The notes under the pieces were generated by a model that was not told where the DNA came from, made no database searches, and saw nothing but the letters and a program-made list of their open reading frames with translations. From NCBI GenBank assembly GCA_014905825.1, contig JACGCN010000027.1, positions 558,001 to 622,000 of the forward strand: DNA of 64,000 nt, given 5' to 3'. Both the position numbers and the translations under genes were made by a program. This document shows positions 57,062 to 64,000 of the stretch, one piece after another. Source of the stretch: Lyophyllum atratum (Eukaryota > Basidiomycota > Agaricomycetes > Agaricales > Lyophyllaceae). Position 1 is the first letter of the stretch. The number at the start of each line of letters is the position of its first letter.

Positions 57062-58471
57062 TCACTTCTTGCTCCCCTTCCCTGCTGGTGCTTTAGCTGG
57101 TGGCTTGGAACCAGATGCATGCGCTGGAGGGGCCGAAGGCCCACTATGAGGCGCTTTCGCTGGAGGAGGGGCGGGACGGGCCACTCCACCTTTGGCGGCG
57201 TGAGGAGCGGGGCGTACTGGCGCATGACTCGTCGTATGTGTCCCCATGCGGCCAGGAGCTTCGTGCGCACGTCCTGAACCTTTGCCCTTCTTTGCAGGGC
57301 CGAAATCTTTCTCGAATTTGGCAAGATTCGCAGCAGCCTTTTGGTCCTTCGGCGTCGCCGGAGGAGCGTGTTGCGCCTGCGAGGCTGCATGCTTCTGCTT
57401 CTCGTCTGCGGCCTCCTTCTCGTTGACCTGCTTCATGTGGTGCTCGAGATTCTGAGGGCGGGGGGGCTGTCTTTGCTCGGCGCCCGGTAGATGACCAGGA
57501 GCACCTGCGTGTGAAGGGCCCCGCCCTCCTGTCGAGGGATGCCAGACATGACCTGCAGGTGATACTTGTCCTGGTCGCAGGTTGTTTGGGGCATCCTTGG
57601 GCTTCTTCTCTTTCGGTGGAGGTGGGAGAGGGGGAGCATCTTTACCGGGACGTTTGCGTAGGGTCATCCCACTCCCCTGCAGCGTAGGGGTGTATCCCTT
57701 ACCGAGTTGATGGTCTGAAACAGGTGCAGCCTTTTTGTTTTTCGCATTCTTGATGTCGCTGGAGGTGGGGCGGACTGTCTGGGTTCCCAGACGCGCGGGT
57801 GCTTCGTGACCACGTTGTTGATCAGGATGGAGAGGAAGCCAACCGGGGTTGGGTCGTAGTTGCCCTTTGCCGCTCGTGCCCAATTCCTGGATCTTTTTCT
57901 TGAACGAACTGGCGTGGCTACCCTCCTTATCTATCATAAAGGGAATATCAGCACTCTGCCAAGCGAAACAGGCATCTATAGACTCACTCGACTCGTGTTT
58001 GTCAAGATACTCGACAGTGGTAGATGTGGAATGGTGCGGGTTTTTCAACATGGCGGGCATCTTCTCGTCCCTTACTCTCTCGCTTCCAGTGACTGGATGG
58101 GCGTTTGGTGCTGGGATGTTGCGCAATGCATCATTCCGGTTCCGAGGACTATCGTTCGAGAGGGACATCGGATTACGATTCTTGGGAAACTCCTTCTGAT
58201 TTCTTTGAAGATGGCCCATATGTTCTGGAAGCTTGTCGTCACCATAATGAAGGGTCACAACACTGCCATCACTGTGTGAACCAGTACGACCAGGCAGAGG
58301 TACCTTAGGGTTATGCTCGGGAGTGGGGGTATTCGGCCGACTGGAAGGAGGAGTGACGGCGCGACCCTCCACCTTCTTTACGGACTTGTCATTGCCGCCC
58401 TTTGGAATTGGACTAGCGGCACCAAAGGAAACCAGGAAACAAAAAAGCGCTAAGAGAGCGTACTGTCTCAT
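57062..58471 (-). CDS. Secreted Pro/Lys/His-rich protein, unknown
   Basis: The first true ATG is at 58471: MRQYALLALFCFLVSFGAASP is a clear signal peptide. The remainder, about 450 residues, is disordered and rich in Pro, Lys, His and Ala, with no Cys pattern or known domain: HNPKVPLPGRTGSHSDG, GHLQRNQKEFPKNRN, MTLRKRPGKDAPPLPPPPKEKKPKD, LEHHMKQVNEKEAADEKQKH, and an end PAKAPAGKGSKK. A 57-nt segment (GTGAGT...GATAG, about 57933-57989) has good splice sites but is also open in frame, so two forms (with and without about 19 residues) are possible. It may be a cell-wall or matrix protein or an effector. Unrecognised. Confidence 0.6.
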   Translation of the reverse strand: MRQYALLALFCFLVSFGAASPIPKGGNDKSVKKVEGRAVTPPSSRPNTPTPEHNPKVPLPGRTGSHSDGSVVTLHYGDDKLPEHMGHLQRNQKEFPKNRNPMSLSNDSPRNRNDALRNIPAPNAHPVTGSERVRDEKMPAMLKNPHHSTSTTVEYLDKHESSESIDACFAWQSADIPFMIDKEGSHASSFKKKIQELGTSGKGQLRPNPGWLPLHPDQQRGHEAPARLGTQTVRPTSSDIKNAKNKKAAPVSDHQLGKGYTPTLQGSGMTLRKRPGKDAPPLPPPPKEKKPKDAPNNLRPGQVSPAGHVWHPSTGGRGPSHAGAPGHLPGAEQRQPPRPQNLEHHMKQVNEKEAADEKQKHAASQAQHAPPATPKDQKAAANLAKFEKDFGPAKKGKGSGRAHEAPGRMGTHTTSHAPVRPAPHAAKGGVARPAPPPAKAPHSGPSAPPAHASGSKPPAKAPAGKGSKK

Positions 58472-59004
58472 CGTCACAGACGATTCGAAGTTCGGGGGCG
58501 GAACAATATATGGGAAAGAGGGTATCGACCAGCGATACCGACTTGAGGGAGCAGACGATGAAAGGCGAAGTGCGATTGAGGCAATTGCTTCATCTCAGAG
58601 GCATTTTATAGATCAGACCAACGTCCGGCGAAGACGTACTGGACTCAGTGAAATGAAGACGGCGGGCCTCGGTCGAGGAATTGAACAGGAAATCATGTAG
58701 TCCTGAACACACACCATCAAGGTACTTGCGCCCGGTCCCCGCCGTCTACCGAAGGGCTTACACTGATGCATTGCTAACAGCATTGGTCGCTAGACCCTGT
58801 GGTCTAGCCATCGACCCCTGTCAGCATCGACCCATTGCATGGAAAAGGCAGCGGGCTCGCTCGGGGGAATCTGGACATTGCTATCACGATGCGGTCTTCT
58901 CTGGACACGCACCATCGCCATACTTGCGCCCCCCGATCTACTCTAGTCGAGGAACTCGTTGGTTGCTGTTAATTGTCGACCGGCTGGATCTAAACATGCA
59001 TCCG
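58472..59004. other. Intergenic with a duplicated short segment
   Basis: Promoter side of the secreted protein gene. A segment (ACACACCATCAAGGTACTTGCGCC type) at 58704-58740 recurs at 58901-58935, followed by the start of repeat copy C. Confidence 0.5.
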
Positions 59005-60070
59005 TGTCAGCCCATCGATCTCCATCGGTCCATAGACGATAGAAGGAAGGTCTTCTTCGTTATTCGGTCGGCGTGATTGATCTACGGGCAATTGAGGACT
59101 CACATGCCATGACGACCCTCCCGCGTTGGCAAATGCATCCACTTTCTAGGTTAGCTCCCTTCGCTCGTTCGTGCTTCACACTGGCATGACGCACCCTTGC
59201 CTCAAATTGGGAGGCTAATTTCAGAGACCTTGCAGCTGCTTGGTGCTCAGTCGAGGCTGTTGGAATCAGATGGATTTTTCTTCTGCGAGAGAAGGTTGGT
59301 TGAGGATCCCGGACACGTTTGGTTCCGTGATCATCGCGAGACTCGGATTTGAGTTTAATCTCGAGTCTTATAAAGAGATAGATCGATACAGCTCCATCCT
59401 CAACACCTGTCGACGCTATGAACGACTATCACACAAGATGTCCAGTGTTCTGCATAGCGGATATCCCTGCCTCTGTAACTGTTCACCGATCTTGGCGAGG
59501 TTCATGTTTGTGCTAACTTTCTCTTTAGACGTTAAACCTTCTCTTGGAATGCTCGGAGGAATATATGCGAGAATTCAGTGGCGACGAGCTAGACATATCC
59601 CAGGACATCGTGATCATGAACACCAAAGAGATCTCGAGCATTTCGAAAGGATCCTCTCTTCCTGTTGACTCATCTCCCACTGCCTTCGTGGGTCATACTG
59701 TCTGGGAGATCAGGGACTGGTTCGATGCCAATATCACCCAGCCCAGACGGAAAGGGTTCATGCGATACTGGTTCTTGGTGCTTGACGCGCAAAGCATCGA
59801 GGATGAAACCTGCCTTTTCGTGTGCACGCTGGACGTTCCCATGCAGTCACTGCGCTGCGACTTCGACGTAGCTCTGCAGAACGCAGTGCTCTGCGAGGTT
59901 AATGGTGACTCATTTGAAACGTCGGATGACTTGGTGGGATCCTACACGAGGAATGGGTGACTATGACGAAGGCAAACCTGCAATTGGCGTGGGATGGAGG
60001 ACTGTATATTGAAGGGGGCGAGGTCAAGCTAGATCAAGCATGGAGGGCTTTTTCCCGGTAGTAATCTGAT
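59005..60070 (+). pseudogene. Local repeat family, copy C
   Basis: The 5' exon keeps SVIIARLGFEFNLESYKEIDRYSSILNTCRRYERL and VLHSGYPCLCN, but near 59277-59310 it is one base longer than copies A and B, which breaks the frame leading from AQSRLLESDGF. The 3' exon (from about 59544) is open through EEYMREFSGDELDISQDIVIMN, PVDSSPTAFVGHTVWEIRDWFDANITQP and FLVLDAQSIEDETCLFVC, then meets a stop (59958-59960) caused by a one-base loss in the GGGGTGATTATGACGAAG stretch of copy D. With two frame breaks it is most likely a pseudogene. Confidence 0.55.
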
Positions 60071-60071
60071 A

Positions 60072-60315
60072 AGCACTGCGCTGCAACTTTAACGTAGCTC
60101 TGCAGAACGCAGTGCTTTGCGACATCAATGGAGACTCGATCGAATTGGAAGGCTTGATGGGGTGCTACATGAGGAGTGGGGTTATTATGACGAAGGCAAC
60201 TATGAAATTAGTGTGCGATGGAGGACTGTATATTGAAGGGGGCGAGGTCAAGCTAGATCAAGAATGGAGGGACTTTTCCAATTGGTAATCTGATATTTAG
60301 CTTTGGTGTTCGGGT
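60072..60315 (+). pseudogene. Partial tandem copy of the repeat family 3' end
   Basis: Begins abruptly at GCACTGCGCTGCAAC and matches the last 240 nt of copies C and D (MRSGVIMTKA..., GGLYIEGGEVKL, WRDFSNW) followed by the TAATCTGATATTTAGC tail. It lies between copy C and copy D, as expected from unequal exchange. Confidence 0.7.
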
Positions 60316-61318
60316 TGGACACTCGATTAATGGGCAAATGAGGACCCCACATGCCAAGACGACCTTCTCGCGTTGGCAAATGCATCCTTGCAAGGTTTGC
60401 CCCCTTCGCTCGTTCGCGTTCCCCATGACGCCCTTGCCTCAACGGGGAGACTCGTTTCAGAGACATTGCAGCTGCTTGGTGCTCAGTTGAGGTTGTTAAA
60501 ATCAGATGGATTTTTCTTCTGCGAGAAATGGTTTGTTGTGGATCCTGAACGAATCCTGAACATTCGGTTCCGTGATCATCGCGAGACTCGGATTTGAGTT
60601 CAAACTCGAGTCTTCTAATTATATAAAGACATAGATCGATACATCTTCATTCTCAACACCTATCGACGCTATGAACGACTCCCGCACAAGATGCCCAGTG
60701 TTCTGCATAGCAGATATCCCTACCTCTGTAACCGTTCACCAATCTCGGCGAGGTCCATGTTTGTGCTAACTTTCTGGTTAGACGTTAAACCTTCTATTGG
60801 AATGCTCGGTAGAATATAAGCAACAATTCGAAGGCGACGACTTAGACATATCCGAGCACATCGTGATCATAAACAGCAAGGAGATCTCGAGTATCTCGAA
60901 AGGATCCTCTCTTCCTGTTGACTCATCTCCCACTGCCTTCGTGGGGCATACTGTCCAGGAGATCAGGGATTGGTTCGATGCCAATATCACCCAGCCCAAA
61001 CGGAAAGGGTTCATGCGATACTGGTTCTTGGTGCTTGACGCGCAAAGCATCGAGGATGAAAGCTGTCTTTTCGTGTGCACGCTGGACGGTCCCATGCAGT
61101 CACTGCGGTGCGACTTCGACGTAGCTCTGCAGAACGCGGTGCTCTGCGAAGTTAATGGTGACTCGATTGAATCGTCGGATCACTTGATGGGATCCTACAT
61201 GAGGAGTGGGGTGATTATGACGAAGGCCAATCTGAAACTGGCGTGCGATGGAGGACTGTATATGGACAGGGGCGAGGTCTTGCTAAATCAAGCATGGCGG
61301 GACTTTTCCAACTGGTAA
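60316..61318 (+). CDS. Local repeat family, copy D (intact 3' half)
   Basis: The only copy with a complete carboxy half. The 3' exon, after an acceptor at about 60781, reads LNLLLECSVEYKQQFEGDDLDISEHIVIIN, SKEISSISKGSSLPVDSS, PTAFVGHTVQEIRDWFDANITQPKRKGF, FLVLDAQSIEDESCLFVC, CDFDVALQNAVLCEVNGD, MRSGVIMTKANLKLAC, and ends WRDFSNW (61316-61318). The 5' part (MANASLQGLPPSLVRV, 60373, to about 60600) is open but in a frame that departs from copy B after SDGF because of one extra base, so the full gene may be broken too or may use another exon edge. The protein is acidic and has no recognised domain. It is followed by a truncated tRNA-Val sequence. Confidence 0.5.
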
Positions 61319-61381
61319 TATCATACTTAGCCTGGGCGCTCGGGTTGTACACCCGTGGACTGGTAATTTGGTGATGATACA

Positions 61382-61422
61382 GGGTCGATGGCGTAGCTGG
61401 CTATCGTATCTGTGCAACAAAA
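61382..61422 (+). pseudogene. Truncated tRNA-Val 5' half
   Basis: GGGTCGATGGCGTAGCTGG then CTATCGTATCTGT matches the acceptor, D arm and anticodon-stem 5' strand of the tRNA-Val genes, followed by GCAACA instead of CTAACA. The 3' half (ACAGAAGGTCCTCAG...) is missing and unrelated sequence follows. It begins about 60 nt after copy D. Confidence 0.8.
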
Positions 61423-61647
61423 TGGAAGAGGCCCTCGAGGCTCCAGTGAACTCGTTCAGGCGCGAGTCGGACGAGCGTTGCACTGAATTTTTAACCAGTT
61501 TTTTTCGCCCGAGTCCTTCAGCTTTGCAGCGCTGGCAGTGGCGCCGAAAGAACACTGGTCCACCGTCCATGCGTCCTCTCTGAACTTTGAAGCCTCTAAT
61601 GTGTTTTACATACGCAAAATGAATAAAAATAGGATTCATTCATCCCA

Positions 61648-61749
61648 TGAGTCGACCCAGGTTCGAACTGAGGACCTCCTGTGCACATGTAGCGAAGCCG
61701 GCAGTCACCAATGTGAGACAGATGCGATAACCAACTACGCCATCGACCC
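61648..61749 (-). tRNA. tRNA-Val(CAC) with about 28-nt intron
   Basis: The minus strand folds as tRNA-Val: acceptor GGGTCGA/TCGACTC, D stem GCG/CGC, anticodon stem TCTGT/ACAGG (one U-G pair), T arm as in the other copies. Loop C-T-C-A-C-A gives anticodon CAC at 61713-61715. The intron after position 37 is about 28 nt. Together with 984, 1157 and 3524 the window covers all three valine anticodons expected in a fungus. Confidence 0.87.
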
Positions 61750-62003
61750 ATGGTAGTCGCCGTCAAGGCGGTATACCGCATAGACTATAGAGAGACTTTG
61801 AGAGAGACTACAGCGACCAGTGTTTGTCAGCATCGAGTAGTACAAACACTGGGTGATCTGTGTTGACTCGCCAACGTCGCTTTCATCTCCTCCACCATGT
61901 CCCGCCTATAAATCCCTCAAAGTAACGCTTTCTTCATCCAACAATGATCCCTCGAATACCACTCTAGACCAGTCACAACAACTCGTTCACAACTCAGCTG
62001 CTC

Positions 62004-63467
62004 ATGTTCGGAGAGTCAGAATCTGAAAGCCCTCGCGTTCCCAGCCCATGGGACTCTCTCATCTCCATACCACCCTCTCCCACCCGCTCATCCAACACCT
62101 CTCCCAGCCCCCTCAGCATCGAGCTAATCCCCCGCCTCGTCCCCGAGGCGGACGAAGGCAACGTCGAGTACAAGCTCCAACTCCTTTCGCCCTCCCCCGC
62201 CCGCTTTGCACGACTCGTTACCCAGCTCAAATGGCGGCTACTCGAAGGCGGGGGCCAGGCCTATTACGAACTCGGTGTAGCCGATTCTGGTGCACTCGTA
62301 GGCCTCCCACGTGCTGAGCTCGAGCAGAGCTTGGAGACACTCGAGATGATGGCCGGAGAGATCGGCGCAAGCGTCATCGTCGTCAAAGAGATCGAGGTCC
62401 CTGCAGTTATGGCCGGTCTCGCAGCATCCCAGACCGATAAGTGGAATGGCGAGCGCAAACGGCGTGGTGTCCCACCAGGCTCTGAAGGGTCGTCCACTGC
62501 CGTCCTGGCTACCACGAGCACCACCGAGACCGAGACGGAGCTATCTACGACAGATTTCGACGACGAGGATATCGAGGACATGTCCACCACTATCGTCCTC
62601 GAGAGACAGCGGACCAGCACAGTTCCTTATCGTCCCTCCCCCAGCTCGTCATCATCCTGGTCCCTAGTTTCGATGGACCCCGACGTAGATCCAGATCCTG
62701 CAGACAACGCCGATGCCGAGCCCGACGACGATCCCGTCTCCCAGCCACCATCCTACATCGCCATCGACCTCGAGATCGCCTCCGTCTTCAAGCCCCGACC
62801 CATGCGCGCCCGCATGCAAATGCACGCGCACTCCCACTACGTAGGGCCAGTCAAAGCCAAGCGGCTGAAACGCATCAAGCATATCACGCACCCCAATTCC
62901 ACGTCCGACTCCGAGCAGCAGGACCATCCCCATGCACATGCGAAAGGGAAGGAGCACGCACATGCGCACGGTCGTGATCCACTCAACCCTGCAACGAAGG
63001 CGAGCACCCGTCGCCAGATGCGCGATCGCAGACGCGAAGAGAAAAGGAAGGCACTGCTTGAATACGCCACTACCTCCCTCTCGCCAGAGCCCTCCGTCTC
63101 CCCGTCCCCGTCCCCCGGCCCAGTGCCTTTCACCGCCGAAGAGAAACGCAGCCATGACCCCACTCCCGAAGAAACGTCTACCCTCGTGAAGGGGCTTGCC
63201 GCACTGCACGTATCCCTCGACGATCCCGCCCCTACATCAACCTCCTCCTCCAATGCCGAAGCGCCGCTGGTCCTCGACGATGAAGACAACGAGGAGGGCG
63301 ACGACGATGTGTTTGCGTCCCCGCCAGCGAGTGCGCTGCCCAGAGGAAAGTCGAGGGAGGTTGGAGCAGGACAGGCGCAGAGCCGGCTTATTGTCGAAGC
63401 ACTAGTGGTGCGCAAGATGTCACTTGACGAGGCGTTTCTCGACTTTGGAGGCTTCGCGCTAATGTGA
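62004..63467 (+). CDS. GTPBP1/2 N-terminal-domain-like protein lacking the GTPase
   Basis: A single 487-residue frame starting MFGESESESPRVPSP. Residues about 45-140 (LVPEADEGNVEYKLQLLSPSPARF, LVTQLKWRLLEGGGQAYYELGVADSGALVGLPR, ELEQSLETLEMMAGEIGASVIVVKEIEV) resemble the region ahead of the G domain in GTP-binding proteins GTPBP1 and GTPBP2. No P-loop, DxxG or NKxD motif follows; the rest is disordered with Ser/Thr/Glu, His-rich (HAHAKGKEHAHAHG) and Arg-rich (RRQMRDRRREEKRKALLEYA) stretches. It ends SLDEAFLDFGGFALM. It could be a free-standing regulator or one part of a split protein. Assignment is from pattern memory. Confidence 0.55.
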   Translation: MFGESESESPRVPSPWDSLISIPPSPTRSSNTSPSPLSIELIPRLVPEADEGNVEYKLQLLSPSPARFARLVTQLKWRLLEGGGQAYYELGVADSGALVGLPRAELEQSLETLEMMAGEIGASVIVVKEIEVPAVMAGLAASQTDKWNGERKRRGVPPGSEGSSTAVLATTSTTETETELSTTDFDDEDIEDMSTTIVLERQRTSTVPYRPSPSSSSSWSLVSMDPDVDPDPADNADAEPDDDPVSQPPSYIAIDLEIASVFKPRPMRARMQMHAHSHYVGPVKAKRLKRIKHITHPNSTSDSEQQDHPHAHAKGKEHAHAHGRDPLNPATKASTRRQMRDRRREEKRKALLEYATTSLSPEPSVSPSPSPGPVPFTAEEKRSHDPTPEETSTLVKGLAALHVSLDDPAPTSTSSSNAEAPLVLDDEDNEEGDDDVFASPPASALPRGKSREVGAGQAQSRLIVEALVVRKMSLDEAFLDFGGFALM

Positions 63468-64000
63468 AGGACATATTACATCTCATAACTAGTCACCCGG
63501 CTATCCGTCCATCTATATATTTATTCTGGTACCTGTCTCCTTTTCTTGTTTTGTTTTGAGCGTGTATTCATATGTACAACCGTACGTGTACGAATAATGT
63601 ACCTAGGCGTTGTATATGATACTGTAAATCATAATAGATCCTGTTCTAATAATCCCGGTGCTGCTTTTTTCCGCTGTCTGGTGAGTGATCACTTGAGCCG
63701 TAGCTCAACGGAGGTATCTTACCGGAGCCATCTTCGGTGCGAGCTCATCCTGACATTGGTTAAAGTTTGCCGCGTTCCGGGTCACGTTCAGGGGCGGTAA
63801 GACAAGTGGCTCAGTTATGGCCCGAAACGTACCCCGAGTGCGCCACCACTGATCAAGGATCATACAGTATTCTATATGTAGTATCCGACAGCTGGCCGCC
63901 GGTATTCTTAGCTAATGTGTCACAAATGCCAGGATGAATGGGGGAAAATTCGCATTTCAGCTTCTTCTTAATATTTTGTAAGGTCAGTATTGATGTGAAA
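63468..64000. other. 3' flank, no gene seen
   Basis: AT-rich sequence after the GTPBP-like stop to the window end. Only short frames without motifs. Confidence 0.45.

Noticed and set aside
63690..63720. GAGCCGTAGCTCAACGGAGG resembling a tRNA D-arm region
   Set aside because: No matching acceptor, anticodon stem or T arm could be folded around it.

Overview
The window looks like nuclear DNA of an agaricomycete (mushroom-forming basidiomycete). Genes are broken by many short (about 50-60 nt) GT-AG introns, the tRNA genes carry introns, and the gene content is typical of wood- or litter-decaying fungi: a secreted GH35 beta-galactosidase, a CBM1-CE15 glucuronoyl esterase, an oligopeptide transporter, and a KDZ-type DNA transposon with a CxC2-like cysteine cluster. 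All exon joins were read by eye from splice consensus and frame, so they are models.

Layout. 1-3.6 kb: 3' end of a YIF1 gene, three intron-containing tRNA-Val genes (AAC, TAC, AAC), a small nuclease-like gene and a decayed member (copy A) of a local repeat family. 4.3-19.7 kb: three minus-strand genes, secreted GH35 beta-galactosidase, OPT-family oligopeptide transporter and an ArsB/NhaD-type anion permease, with a gene-poor stretch at 14-17.7 kb. 20.3-33.7 kb: one CorA-like cation transporter gene whose reading frame is interrupted, inside an intron, by an approximately 11 kb KDZ transposon (about 21.74-32.71 kb) carrying three genes. 34.2-40.3 kb: a second nuclease-like paralogue, three BRI3/LITAF-like zinc-ribbon membrane protein genes, and repeat copy B. 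41-50 kb: TMEM97/EXPERA protein, a large SUV39-type H3K9 methyltransferase, a ubiquitin E2 with a long acidic tail, and a basic unknown protein. 50.6-58.5 kb: mitochondrial HSP60, CBM1-CE15 esterase, mitochondrial IND1/NUBPL Fe-S carrier, and a secreted Pro/Lys-rich protein. 58.7-61.8 kb: repeat copies C, a C fragment, and D, then a truncated tRNA-Val and an intact tRNA-Val(CAC). 62-63.5 kb: a GTPBP1/2 N-domain-like protein.

Main points of interest: (1) the 11-kb transposon sits in an intron and leaves the host coding sequence joinable; (2) a repeat module pairs an unknown protein family with tRNA-Val sequences at two ends of the window; (3) two convergent neighbours, the H3K9 methyltransferase and the E2, both carry SUMO-interaction-motif-like sequences; (4) a three-member BRI3-like family and a two-member PD-(D/E)XK-like family.
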